NCBI GenBank assembly: GCA_021793675.1
Contig: JAJYSG010000021.1
Span: forward strand, 1-36,533
DNA from: Actinomycetes bacterium
Lineage (GTDB): Bacteria; Actinomycetota; Actinomycetes; Actinomycetales; Cellulomonadaceae
Direction: 5' to 3'
DNA: 36,533 nucleotides
The position numbers and the translations under genes were made by a program. Under the pieces are notes generated by a model. That model was not told the DNA's origin. It ran no database searches and was given only the letters and a program-made list of their open reading frames with translations. This document shows, one piece after another, positions 27,584 to 36,194 of this stretch (the stretch's first letter is position 1; the number at the start of each line of letters is the position of its first letter).

Positions 27584-28764
27584 CAGCTGCTTTCGACCAG
27601 GCCCCGCACCCAGCCGGCGACGTCCGCCAGCCGAGCGCCGAGCGCCGCGTACAGGTCCTGCCCGGCAGGGGTCACCGCGAGCGCGACGCCCAGCGCGACG
27701 AGCGCGGCGACGACGAGCAGCAGCACCTGCCACGTGGAGATCCGGTGCCGGTAGAGGCGGGCCAGCGCGCCGGCGTCGACGAGCGTCGCAGCCACGCGCA
27801 GCCGCGTCAGCACGGTCCCGGCCATGGCATCACGCCCGGCGTCGACGAGGTCGAGCAGCCCGACCCGCGTGCCGACGCCGACGACGAGCTCGGCGCCCTG
27901 CGTGTCGGCGAGCAGCAGCGCCGCGTCCGCGGCCGTCGCGCCCGTCCGGTACGTGACGTAGGCCCGGTCCAGGCGCTGCAGCCGCGGGATCCCGGGCGTC
28001 TCGCCGCTCGGTGGGACGCGCACGACGAGCTCGGCACCGCCGGTCAGTGCCCGGTCCGACACCTGGTCGAGCGTGCCGAGCACGACGTCGGGGCGCAGCC
28101 CGGCGGCGAGCAGCTGGTCGGCGCCGCCGTCGACCCCGATGAGCACCGGACGGTGCTCCCGGACGAACGGCCGCAGCGCCGCCAGCTCCTGGGCCGTGCC
28201 GGCGCCGGCGACGACGACGAGCACCGGGCGGCCCGCCACCGGCGTGCTCAGCCGTGGCACGCCCTCGCCCTCGAGGAGCAGGCCCTGCTCGTCGCGCAGG
28301 AACTCCATCCCGTTCGCGGCGAAGGCCTGCAGCTGGGTGGCCAGTCCCGCGCGAGCGCCGGCCATCGCCTCCGCGACGGACTCCGGCGTCTGGACGTCGC
28401 CCTCCGCCAGGAGCGTCTCGCCGTCGTAGACCGCGCCGCCGGCCACCCGCAGCGTGTGCCCGTCGGGCACGGAGAGCACGTCCGGGCCGAGGTCGTCCAC
28501 CAGCAGGACGCCGGCCGCGACGAGCACCTGGGGACCGAGGTTCGGGTAGCGGCCGGAGCTGGACCGCGCGGCGTTCAGCACGGCCGCGGGGCGAGCCGCC
28601 AGCAGCGCCTCGGCCGACGACCGGTCGAGGTCCAGGTGGTCGATGACGACGACGTCCCCGGCGCGCAGCCGCCCGGCAACCGTCGCCGCCTCCGCCGCGA
28701 CGCGTGCCGGGCCGACGACGCGCGCCGTGGTGCCGTCTCGGCGGGCGTGGCTGCCGCCGCTCAC
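27583..28764 (-). CDS. SteA-like cytokinetic ring protein
   Basis: A 393-residue protein of the SteA family (Rv1697). A central region resembles thiamin pyrophosphokinase (GVDGGADQLLAAGLRPDVVLGTLDQVSD), but here serves division rather than thiamin metabolism, as known from Corynebacterium SteA. The NARSSSGRYPNLGP stretch is conserved. One membrane helix lies near the C-terminus (WQVLLLVVAALVALGVALAV, about 345-364). The GTG start overlaps the recN stop (GTGA), and the gene couples to steB. Confidence 0.87.
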   Translation of the reverse strand: MSGGSHARRDGTTARVVGPARVAAEAATVAGRLRAGDVVVIDHLDLDRSSAEALLAARPAAVLNAARSSSGRYPNLGPQVLVAAGVLLVDDLGPDVLSVPDGHTLRVAGGAVYDGETLLAEGDVQTPESVAEAMAGARAGLATQLQAFAANGMEFLRDEQGLLLEGEGVPRLSTPVAGRPVLVVVAGAGTAQELAALRPFVREHRPVLIGVDGGADQLLAAGLRPDVVLGTLDQVSDRALTGGAELVVRVPPSGETPGIPRLQRLDRAYVTYRTGATAADAALLLADTQGAELVVGVGTRVGLLDLVDAGRDAMAGTVLTRLRVAATLVDAGALARLYRHRISTWQVLLLVVAALVALGVALAVTPAGQDLYAALGARLADVAGWVRGLVESS

Positions 28765-30485
28765 CGGGCCGCCCCCGACATCGCGAGCAGCTCCGCAGCG
28801 TGCGCCTGGGCTGCGGCGGAGTCCTCCTGGCCGGCCAGCATCCGCGCCAGCTCGCGCACCCGGTCCGGACCGGCGACCTCGACGAGGTTCGTCGCCGTGA
28901 CGAGCCCGTCGTCGGCCGACTTCGACACCACGAGGTGGGTGTCGGCGAACGCCGCCACCTGGGCCAGGTGGGTGACGACGAGCACCTGCGCGCCGCGCGC
29001 CAGGTCGGCGAGACGGCGGCCGACCTCGATCGCCGACCTCCCGCCGACGCCGGCGTCGACCTCGTCGAACACGAACGTGCCCGGACCGTCGGCCCCCGCC
29101 CCACCGGTCAGCGCCACCTCGAGCGCCAGCATCACCCGCGACAGCTCACCGCCCGATGCGCCCTTGCCGAGCGGCCGCGCCGGCGCACCGGCGTGCGGCA
29201 CCAGCAGCATCTCGACACGGTCGGCGCCCGCGACGCCCGGCGCCTCGGCCGGTGCGACGAGCACCTCGAGACGCGCTCCCGCCATGGCCAGGCCCGCCAG
29301 CTCGTCGCTCACCACCTCCGCCAGCCGTCCGGCGGCCGCCATGCGCGCGGCGGTGAGCGATGCCTGCAGCGACGCCAGCTCGTCGCCCCACCGGGCGACC
29401 TCCGCCCGCAGCTCGACGGCACGGTCCTCGCCACCGTCGAGCTCGAGCAGCCGCAGGCCCGCGTCCTGCGCCCAGGCGAGCACGTGCGCCACGTCGCCAC
29501 CGTGGGTACGCGTCAGCGTGGCGAGCTCGGCACGGCGCTGCTCCACCGCGTCGAGTCGCAGCGGGTCGGCGGCCAGGTCCTGCAGGTAGCGCGCGAGGTC
29601 GGCCGCGACGTCCGCCAACAGGTATCCCGCCTCCGCGGCACGTCGGGCGAGCTCGGCGAGGGCCGGGTCGTGCGCGCCGGCGTGCTCGAGCTGCCGGCGC
29701 GCGGTGTCGACGAGCGCGACGGCGGCCGGCGACTCGTCGGACCCGTCGTCGCCCGCCAGCACGGCGTGGGCGCCGGCGGCCGCGGCCCGCAGGTCCTCCG
29801 CGTGGGCCAGCCGCACGGACTCCTCGGCGAGCGCGGCGTCCTCGCCCGGCTCAGGCGCGATCCGCTCCACCTCGGCGAGCCCGACGCGCAGCAGCTCGGC
29901 CTCGCGCGCCAGGTCTGCGGCCCGTCCCTCGAGCGTGGCGAGGTCCGCGGCGGCCTGCGCGCGTGCCGCCCAGGCGTCGCGGTGACGCGCCAGCACCGCC
30001 AGGTGCTCCGGACCCGCGAACGCGTCGAGCGCCTCCCGCTGGCGCGCGGGTGTCCGCAGCCGCATCTGGTCGGCCTGCCCGTGCACCGTGACGAGGTCGT
30101 CGGCCAGCTCGGCGAGGAGCGCCTGCGGCACCGACCGGCCACCGAGGTGCGCGCGCGAGCGGCCCGGTCCGTCCGGGGTCTCGGCGGTGACCGTGCGCAG
30201 CACCAGCAGCGTGCCGTCGTCGTCCAGCTCGCCGCCGGCGTCCTGGACCAGCTCGAGCGCGTGATGACGTCCCGCCAGCCGCACCCGACCCTCGACGACC
30301 GCCGTGCTCGCGCCGGTGCGCACGGTGCCCGGGTCGGCCTTCGCACCCAGCAGCAGCCCGAGGGCCGTGAGCACCATCGTCTTGCCCGCGCCGGTCTCTC
30401 CGGTGAGGACCGTCAGGCCGGGGCGCAGCCGCACGTGGGCGCGTGCGATGACGCCGAGGTCCTCGATCCGCAGCTCCTCGATCAC
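28761..30485 (-). CDS. recN: DNA repair protein RecN
   Basis: A 574-residue SMC-like ATPase acting in double-strand break repair. Walker A GETGAGKT is at residues 29-36, followed by a long helical middle with LTVHGQADQMRLRTPARQREALD and two coiled-coil arms. The C-terminus holds the signature LGKGASGGELSRVMLALE, Walker B FVFDEVDAGVGGRSA and VVTHLAQVAAFAD. The GTG start (VIEELRIEDLGVI) overlaps the nadK stop and is preferred over longer frames that run into nadK. Confidence 0.95.
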   Translation of the reverse strand: MIEELRIEDLGVIARAHVRLRPGLTVLTGETGAGKTMVLTALGLLLGAKADPGTVRTGASTAVVEGRVRLAGRHHALELVQDAGGELDDDGTLLVLRTVTAETPDGPGRSRAHLGGRSVPQALLAELADDLVTVHGQADQMRLRTPARQREALDAFAGPEHLAVLARHRDAWAARAQAAADLATLEGRAADLAREAELLRVGLAEVERIAPEPGEDAALAEESVRLAHAEDLRAAAAGAHAVLAGDDGSDESPAAVALVDTARRQLEHAGAHDPALAELARRAAEAGYLLADVAADLARYLQDLAADPLRLDAVEQRRAELATLTRTHGGDVAHVLAWAQDAGLRLLELDGGEDRAVELRAEVARWGDELASLQASLTAARMAAAGRLAEVVSDELAGLAMAGARLEVLVAPAEAPGVAGADRVEMLLVPHAGAPARPLGKGASGGELSRVMLALEVALTGGAGADGPGTFVFDEVDAGVGGRSAIEVGRRLADLARGAQVLVVTHLAQVAAFADTHLVVSKSADDGLVTATNLVEVAGPDRVRELARMLAGQEDSAAAQAHAAELLAMSGAAR

Positions 30486-31354
30486 GAGGGACCGCCCGGC
30501 ACGTACCGGGCGCCGCCGCGCCAACCCTCGACCGAGAGCCCGAACTTGCTCACCAGGCGCCACGTGAACGGCGCCGGGCTGAGCCGCGCCAGCCGCACCG
30601 GCAGGTCCGAGCGCTGCACCTCGAGGCGGGACCCGGCGGGCATCGCGATCCGACGCCGGCCGTCGCACACGAGCATCGCGTCGCTCGCCGAGCGGCCCAG
30701 CACCTCGACCGCGACCTTGCTGCTGCGCCCGACGACGAGCGGCCGTGCGAACAGCGCGTGGGCCGCCAGCGGCACCACGATGAGCCCGTCGACGTCCGGC
30801 CACACCACCGGCCCACCGCCGGAGAACGCGTGCGCCGTGGACCCTGTCGGCGTCGCGAGCACGAGCCCGTCGGTGCCGAAGGTCGACAGCGGACGCCCGT
30901 CGACCTCGACGATGACCTCGATCATCGTCGAGGCGTCGGTCTTCTCCATGGTCGCCTCGTTGAGCGCCCAGTTCTCCGAGCGCATCCCGTCCGGCGCCAG
31001 CACGCGCACCTCGAGCGTGGCGCGCTCCTCGACCTCGTAGTCGCCCGTGGTCAGCCGCTGCACCGCGGCCGGGACGTTGTCCGGCTCGATCTCGGCCAGG
31101 AAGCCGATGTGACCGAGGTTGACACCCAGCATGGGGACGCCACGCTCGCGGGTGAGCTCCGCGGCGCGCAGGATCGTGCCGTCGCCGCCCAGGACGATCG
31201 CCATCTCGAAGTCGGGGAGGTTCGCGGCCGTCGAGTCGTCGGTCGCCAGGACCGGCTCGACGCCGGCGGCCGCGAGCTCGCGCAGCACGACCTCGCGGGC
31301 CTCGACCGCCTCCGGTCGCGTGCGGTGGGCAACCACGAGGGCCCGGCGTGTCAC
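30482..31354 (-). CDS. nadK: NAD kinase
   Basis: A 290-residue kinase making NADP from NAD. The catalytic GGDGT is at residues 56-60 (VLGGDGTILRAAEL), with LGVNLGHIGFLAE, the NE pair in NWALNEATMEK and FGTDGLVLATPTGSTAHAFSGGGP. C-terminal DGRRRIAMPAG and SKFGLSVEGWRGG match actinobacterial PpnK. The start GTG at 31354 overlaps the tlyA stop. Confidence 0.96.
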   Translation of the reverse strand: MTRRALVVAHRTRPEAVEAREVVLRELAAAGVEPVLATDDSTAANLPDFEMAIVLGGDGTILRAAELTRERGVPMLGVNLGHIGFLAEIEPDNVPAAVQRLTTGDYEVEERATLEVRVLAPDGMRSENWALNEATMEKTDASTMIEVIVEVDGRPLSTFGTDGLVLATPTGSTAHAFSGGGPVVWPDVDGLIVVPLAAHALFARPLVVGRSSKVAVEVLGRSASDAMLVCDGRRRIAMPAGSRLEVQRSDLPVRLARLSPAPFTWRLVSKFGLSVEGWRGGARYVPGGPS

Positions 31355-32163
31355 GGTGTGCCTCCCAGCACCTCGTCGATACGTGCCTGTTCCAGGCGCG
31401 TGGTGCCGGCGGGCGCGGCGGGGCCGCGCAACCAGCAGAAGTACTCCAGGTTGCCGTCCTGCCCGGGCAACGAGCTCACGACGAGGTCGACGGCCGTCAG
31501 CCGGGCCTCGTCGGCCGCCGCCAGCACCCCGAGCACGGCGGCCCGCCGGGCCGTGACGTCCCGCACCACGCCGCCGCTGCCGAGCCGGTCGCGGCCCACC
31601 TCGAACTGCGGCTTGACGAGCACGACGAGGTCCGCGTCCCCCGCCGCCACCGACGCCAACGGCGCCAGCACGAGCCGGAGCGAGATGAACGACAGGTCCG
31701 CCACCACGAGACCCGGTGCCGGGACCACGTCCCCGGCGGCCAGCCACCGCACGTTGACGCCCTCACGAGGCTCCACCCGCGGGTCGGCGGCGATCCCGGC
31801 GCGCAGCTGGCCGTGACCGACGTCGAGCGCCACCACGTGGCGAGCCCCCCGGCGCAGCAGCACGTCGGTGAAGCCACCGGTGCTGGCGCCCGCGTCGAGG
31901 CAGTCCCGGCCCGCGACCACCAGGCCGGCCGGCTCCCAGGCGTCCAGCGCGCCGGCGAGCTTGTGCCCGGCACGGGACGCGTACCCGGGGTCCTCCGGGT
32001 CCTCGCCCACGAGCAGCAGGTCGCCTTCGTCGACCGTGGTGGCAGGTCGCACCGCCCGGACGCCGTCCACCCGGACGCGTCCGGCCGCGATGAGCTCACC
32101 CGCCTGGCGTCGCGACCTGGCAAGGCCGCGCCGGACGAGCTCGGCGTCGAGCCGTGCCGTCAC
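31351..32163 (-). CDS. tlyA: TlyA 2'-O-ribose rRNA methyltransferase
   Basis: A 270-residue methyltransferase. TlyA proteins methylate 16S and 23S rRNA cytidines and set capreomycin sensitivity. An S4 RNA-binding domain covers about 1-60 (RLDAELVRRGLARSRRQAGELIAAGRVRVDG); then come SRAGHKL (Lys68), the SAM motif DAGASTGGFTDVLLRRGA (91-108), DVGHGQL, VADLSFISLR and LVKPQFEVGR. The longer Arg-rich forms seen in M. tuberculosis are similar. The start is GTG at 32163. It overlaps nadK downstream. Confidence 0.94.
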   Translation of the reverse strand: MTARLDAELVRRGLARSRRQAGELIAAGRVRVDGVRAVRPATTVDEGDLLLVGEDPEDPGYASRAGHKLAGALDAWEPAGLVVAGRDCLDAGASTGGFTDVLLRRGARHVVALDVGHGQLRAGIAADPRVEPREGVNVRWLAAGDVVPAPGLVVADLSFISLRLVLAPLASVAAGDADLVVLVKPQFEVGRDRLGSGGVVRDVTARRAAVLGVLAAADEARLTAVDLVVSSLPGQDGNLEYFCWLRGPAAPAGTTRLEQARIDEVLGGTP

Positions 32164-32170
32164 CCTCGTG

Positions 32171-32329
32171 TCATCCCTCCGCGTCGGCCAGCCGGGCCTG
32201 CAGCGCGTCGTGCACGGCCTCGAGCACCTGCAGGTGCTCACGCACGGGCGCGCCATCGAGGTCGGTGAGGCGTGACAGCGCCTCGTCGACCGCCGCGTCC
32301 CCGGTGCTGACCGACACGTCCTGACCCAC
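32171..32329 (-). CDS. 52-residue conserved protein between HAD and tlyA
   Basis: A small acidic protein (GQDVSVSTGDAAVDEALSRLTDLDGAPVREHLQVLEAVHDALQARLADAEG) predicted to be two amphipathic helices. Its position matches Rv1693, a small conserved hypothetical protein. The start is GTG at 32329 with AGGAGG about five bases upstream. A candidate promoter lies just upstream, and the stop is 7 bases before the tlyA start. No function is known. Confidence 0.8.
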   Translation of the reverse strand: MGQDVSVSTGDAAVDEALSRLTDLDGAPVREHLQVLEAVHDALQARLADAEG

Positions 32330-32346
32330 TGCGACCTCCTCGCACC

Positions 32347-32378
32347 ACGGCCGCCTCCACGCGGCCGTCACCACGCTA
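32347..32378 (-). promoter_or_regulatory. Candidate internal promoter and stem-loop before the tlyA unit
   Basis: Minus-strand TAGCGT (32373-32378) could be a -10 giving a leader of about 37 bases. Directly downstream, ACGGCCGC and GCGGCCGT form an 8-bp stem with loop CTCCAC on the plus strand (32347-32368). The stem could be a 5' leader structure or the terminator of the HAD gene, which ends at 32452. Confidence 0.35.
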
Positions 32379-32451
32379 CCGGTTGTCCTGGCACGCTCCT
32401 CGCCGCGACCCACAGGGACACCAGGGCCGATCGACGCACCCGCCCGGCGGT

Positions 32452-33468
32452 TCAGCCGAGCGGGAAGTCGGGCACGCGTGCCGCGTCGACGGGGGTGCCC
32501 TCGTCGGCCGCCGCCCACGCCGCCGCGCACGCCGCACGCACCACGTCCATGACGTCCGCACCGCGGTCGTCGAGCTCGAGCACACCGTCCCGCACCCGTG
32601 CCGCGGCCTCTCGACAGCTCCACCAGCCCTCGGCCGCCGGCTGCGGCGCCACGTGGGGCTCGAGCAGCGACCGCAGGTCCGCACCGAGGTAGGTCGGCCG
32701 GAACGCCGCGTCCGCGAGCACGTCGTCGCGCGCGCTGCTGACGCCCGTGAGCACGTGCAGCCCGGCGAAGCCGCCGGCCCGTGCGCCCGCCAGGTCGGTG
32801 TCCAGCCGGTCGCCCACGACGAGCGGACGAACCCCTCCCACGCGCTCGGCGGCCAGCCGGTACATCGTCGGCTCGGGCTTGCCCGCACTGTCGGGAACCA
32901 CCCCGGTCGCCGCCTGCACCGCCATGACCAGCGCACCGTTGCCCGGTGCGAAGCCGCGGGCCTGCGGCAGCGACGTGTCGAGGTTCGAGGCGACGTGCCA
33001 CGCACCCCGTTCGATGGCGTACGCGGCCTCCGCCAGCTGCGCCCACCCGACCTCGGGGCCGTACCCCTGGGCCACGGCGACCGGCTCGTCGTCCGCCGAG
33101 GCGACGACGACGAAGCCCTGCTCGCGCACCGCCTCCCGGAGCGCGTCCGTGCCCACCACCAGGACCTTGTCCCCCGGCGTCAGCCGCGAGGCCAGCAGGC
33201 TCGCCGCCGACTGCGACGCCGTCATCACGTCCTCGGGCCCGGCAGGGATGCCGAGACCGGTGAGCTGCTCGGCGACCACCGTCGGAGGCCGCGAGGCGTT
33301 GTTGGTGACGAACACGATGCGCATCCCGCGTCGGCGCGCGGCGACCAGGCTGTCCGCCGCCCACGGGATCGGCTCGTGGCCGAGGTACGTCACCCCGTCC
33401 AGGTCGACGAGCGCACAGTCGTACGCCTCGACGAGCGGACGGTCGGATCCGAGCAGGCCGGCGGTCAT
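32452..33468 (-). CDS. HAD-superfamily phosphatase (NagD-type, glycerol 3-phosphate phosphatase-like)
   Basis: A 338-residue HAD hydrolase. Motif I is CALVDLDGVTYLG (Asp22, Asp24), motif II is FVTNNASRPP, motif III GKPEPTMYR and motif IV VVGDRLDTDLAGARAG. This is the type IIA cap arrangement of NagD/PGP; the positional orthologue Rv1692 is a glycerol 3-phosphate phosphatase. A C-terminal extension of about 60 residues (EGWWSCREAAARVRDGVLELDD onward) is present. The ATG overlaps the TPR gene's stop. Confidence 0.9.
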   Translation of the reverse strand: MTAGLLGSDRPLVEAYDCALVDLDGVTYLGHEPIPWAADSLVAARRRGMRIVFVTNNASRPPTVVAEQLTGLGIPAGPEDVMTASQSAASLLASRLTPGDKVLVVGTDALREAVREQGFVVVASADDEPVAVAQGYGPEVGWAQLAEAAYAIERGAWHVASNLDTSLPQARGFAPGNGALVMAVQAATGVVPDSAGKPEPTMYRLAAERVGGVRPLVVGDRLDTDLAGARAGGFAGLHVLTGVSSARDDVLADAAFRPTYLGADLRSLLEPHVAPQPAAEGWWSCREAAARVRDGVLELDDRGADVMDVVRAACAAAWAAADEGTPVDAARVPDFPLG

Positions 33469-36194
33469 CGAGTGGGGTCCTCCTCGTCGTCGGCCGCCGC
33501 CGCGGCGGCCTGGTCGTCCTCGGGGCTGGCAGGCGCGACGTCGGCGACCTCGGGGATCGCCGCGGCGTCCGGCACCCCGCGCTCCTCGTCGGCCTCCTCG
33601 TCGGCCTCCTCGAGGAGGTCGAAGACGAACACCTCGTCGTCCTCGCCCGCGAGGTCCCCGGCGGCCGCGTCGAGCTCCTCCTGCGTGAACCGCGCCAGCT
33701 CGGACGCGGCGTCCGCCGCACGCCCGAGAGCGGTCAGCGCGGTGGCCCGCGCCTGGGCCACGCGGGCCGCCAGGAGCCCGGTCGCAGCGCGCACCACCGG
33801 GCTGTCGAGGACGGCGACGGCCGCCTCGGGCTCCCCGAGGTCCAGGCGAGCGCCCGAGAGCACCATCGCCAGCTCCACCTGACCGTCGACGCTCAACGCG
33901 GCGACCTCCGGGTCGTTGCCGACCACGATCGCCCGCTCCGGCCGGCCGAGACCACGTTCCGCGTCGGCGATGACCGGCAGGTGCTCCGGCGAACCGTTGA
34001 GCCGCCGGACGGTGCGCAGCTCGCGCAAGGCCTCGGCATAGCGGCCGGAACGGTAGGCCGCCAGGCCGGCGGCCTCGTGGGCGACGTCGACACGACCCGC
34101 GCCGCGGACGGCAGCCAACGCGTGCAGGTAGGCCTCCTCGGGGTCCGTGTCGATGAGCCGCGCCACCATGACCAGGTGCTTGCCCACCCGCTCGGCCTGC
34201 TCCTTGCTCAGCGTCCGGAGCCGGCCCCGCACCTCCCGGTCGAGCTGGTTGAACAGCACGTCCTCCGGGACCTCGGGGTCCACGGGCCGGTCCGCACGCG
34301 GTACGCGCTCCGGCCGGGCGGAGAAGCCGCCGGGCCGAGCCGTCGTGTCGCTGCGCCGCGCCGCAGACCCCGCGTGCCCGGCGCCGCGAGGCGCCGACGA
34401 GCTGCTCGCCCCGCGTCGGTCACCACCGCGCCAGTCGCTCCGGGCGTCACCCCGAGCGTCACCCCGAGCGTCACCCCGGGCGCCGCTGCGTGAGTCGGGC
34501 CGCGGTCCACGCGTCGCTCCGGGCGGGAAGCTGCCAGAGCCGGACGCCTCGCTCCGGGATCGCGCACCACGGTCCGCCCCCATGGCATCGCCGCGACGAT
34601 CGTCGTCACGACCGCCGAAGCCAGGTCGATCGTCACCACGACGCCCGACGTCAGTCCGATCGGCACCACGTCCGCCGAAGCCAGGTCGATCGTCGCGTCG
34701 ACCGCCGAAGTCGGAGCCACGCCGACTGTCAGCGCCCGCGTGCCCGTCACCGGGCCGGTCGACGCCGTCCGGTCCCGGCGTGCCGCGCCCACGGAAGCCC
34801 GCTGGCCGTTCCCCGCGCCCACCGCTCCCGGTGCGAGGCCCTCGCGCAGCGCCACGGTCGCCGTAGCGCGGCCGCGACGTTCCCTCGTCGGCCGGCCCGG
34901 ATCGCTCCGTCCGGCTGCTGCCGCCCCACGGCACGGGGCTACCAGCACGAGGGCCACGTGGTGGCGTCGCCGAGCCGGACCCGGCAGCACCGGGTCCCCG
35001 CCGCTCGGACCAGCCGTTGCCCGCGTCCCGCGACTCGCGGCCGCCACTGGCCGCTTCCCGTCGCGGCCAGCCTCCCTCGCGACCGGCCGGCGGGCGCCCA
35101 CGATCGTCCTCCCGGCGCTCCTGGCCCCCGCGGCCGCGAGAATCGCCCGTGCCCCGCGCCGGCCCGTCGTCCCGGCGCGGTCGAGAGCCACTGCCGGCGC
35201 CGGCGTCGACCGCCGCGTCCCACCCCGGTCGTGCCGAGCCACGGGACCCTCCGGCAGCCGGTCGACCCATGTCCGGGTCGGGACCGCGGCGAACGCCCGC
35301 CGCGGCGCCCCACGGCCGCGCGCCATCCCCGAAGCCGGGACGCCGCTCACCGGAACCGGAACGGCCCCCTCCAAAGCCGGGCCGCCCACCTCCGAACCCC
35401 GAACGGGCCTCACCGGCACCCGAACGGGCCTCACCGGCACGAGGACGGCCAGCCCCGGACGACCGCGGCTGCCGGTCCTGCCGGTCCGACGAATCGCCCC
35501 AGCGAGTGTCACCACGGCGATCCCCGGCGCCCTGCGCGCCATCGGTCCCCGCAGATCCGGGGCGGCCACCCGACCACCGCCGACCGTCGCCCGTCCGGCC
35601 GTCGACCGCGCCTCGGTCGCGGTTCGCCGAGCGAGGCCACTCCCGACCCTGACCGGTCGCCCCAGCGCCGGCGGCAGAACTACCGCGCTCGTCGACACCA
35701 CGACGCTCCAGCGGGGCACGCTGCGGCCGCCCCTGGCTCCGCATGCCCGCCACGCCGCGTGGGGCCGGCCCCCGGCTCGCACCCCATGTCCCACCGGTAC
35801 CCGAACGCCCGTCCCGCTCCGCCGGCGCGCCCCCAGACCAGCCGGCACCCCTCGGCCTGGCCGCCCCGCCAGTGCGGGACACGCCGGACCCGCCGGCTGC
35901 GGCGCCCGAGCGACCACCGAACCCGGCGCCGTTCGCGCCACCGCGCACGCCGCCAGCACCGGCGTCAAGACCGCGGTCCGAGCCTCCGGACTGTGAACCA
36001 CCCGCGCCCGGGCGCCAACCACCGCCCGCACGCCCGGCAGCGCCACGGGGGCCGTCCTGGCGCGGCGCGCCCGACGAACCCGACGACGACCTTCCAGACG
36101 GCCCACCGGACCGTCCATTCCCACCGGCTCCGGGCCGGCCCTGCGAAGAACCTCTGGGCATGTACCCGCGGGACCCGCGATCGTCGCTGTTCAT
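33465..36194 (-). CDS. TPR-type protein with a ~635-residue Gly/Arg-rich disordered N-terminus
   Basis: A 909-residue protein in the Rv1691 position. Residues 1 to about 635 are low-complexity, made almost wholly of Gly, Arg, Ser, Asp, Ala and Pro, with many RGG/RG and short repeats such as FGGRRDDRPG and ARGD. A folded helical core follows (about 640-840: VLFNQLDREVRGRLRTLSKEQAERVGKHLVMVARL, then YLHALAAVRGAGRVDVAHEAAGLAAYRSGRYAEALRELRTVRRL), which resembles TPR repeats. The last 70 residues are acidic (EEADEEADEE). The ATG has AGGAGA seven bases upstream, which decides the start. Comparable proteins are usually 250-450 residues with a shorter basic tail. RNA binding or condensate formation is an inference from composition. 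Confidence 0.8.
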   Translation of the reverse strand: MNSDDRGSRGYMPRGSSQGRPGAGGNGRSGGPSGRSSSGSSGAPRQDGPRGAAGRAGGGWRPGAGGSQSGGSDRGLDAGAGGVRGGANGAGFGGRSGAAAGGSGVSRTGGAARPRGAGWSGGAPAERDGRSGTGGTWGASRGPAPRGVAGMRSQGRPQRAPLERRGVDERGSSAAGAGATGQGREWPRSANRDRGAVDGRTGDGRRWSGGRPGSAGTDGAQGAGDRRGDTRWGDSSDRQDRQPRSSGAGRPRAGEARSGAGEARSGFGGGRPGFGGGRSGSGERRPGFGDGARPWGAAAGVRRGPDPDMGRPAAGGSRGSARPGWDAAVDAGAGSGSRPRRDDGPARGTGDSRGRGGQERREDDRGRPPAGREGGWPRREAASGGRESRDAGNGWSERRGPGAAGSGSATPPRGPRAGSPVPWGGSSRTERSGPADEGTSRPRYGDRGAARGPRTGSGGRGERPAGFRGRGTPGPDGVDRPGDGHAGADSRRGSDFGGRRDDRPGFGGRGADRTDVGRRGDDRPGFGGRDDDRRGDAMGADRGARSRSEASGSGSFPPGATRGPRPDSRSGARGDARGDARGDARSDWRGGDRRGASSSSAPRGAGHAGSAARRSDTTARPGGFSARPERVPRADRPVDPEVPEDVLFNQLDREVRGRLRTLSKEQAERVGKHLVMVARLIDTDPEEAYLHALAAVRGAGRVDVAHEAAGLAAYRSGRYAEALRELRTVRRLNGSPEHLPVIADAERGLGRPERAIVVGNDPEVAALSVDGQVELAMVLSGARLDLGEPEAAVAVLDSPVVRAATGLLAARVAQARATALTALGRAADAASELARFTQEELDAAAGDLAGEDDEVFVFDLLEEADEEADEERGVPDAAAIPEVADVAPASPEDDQAAAAAADDEEDPTR
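34444..34480. repeat. 12-base tandem repeat in the TPR gene
   Basis: CGTCACCCCGAG is repeated about three times in tandem, encoding ARGD units on the minus strand. Confidence 0.8.
34612..34694. repeat. 60-base period repeat in the TPR gene
   Basis: A 23-base segment beginning CCGCCGAAGCCAGG is identical at 34612-34634 and 34672-34694. At protein level it is built from 10-residue units such as FGGRRDDRPG and VGRRGDDRPG. Confidence 0.8.
35400..35440. repeat. 21-base tandem duplication in the TPR gene
   Basis: CGAACGGGCCTCACCGGCAC occurs at 35400-35419 and 35421-35440, encoding a duplicated GEARSG unit. Confidence 0.8.

Noticed and set aside
26590-27733. Longer steB frame starting at 27733
   Set aside because: The extension overlaps steA coding; MMVDFRYH at 27583 is the family N-terminus.
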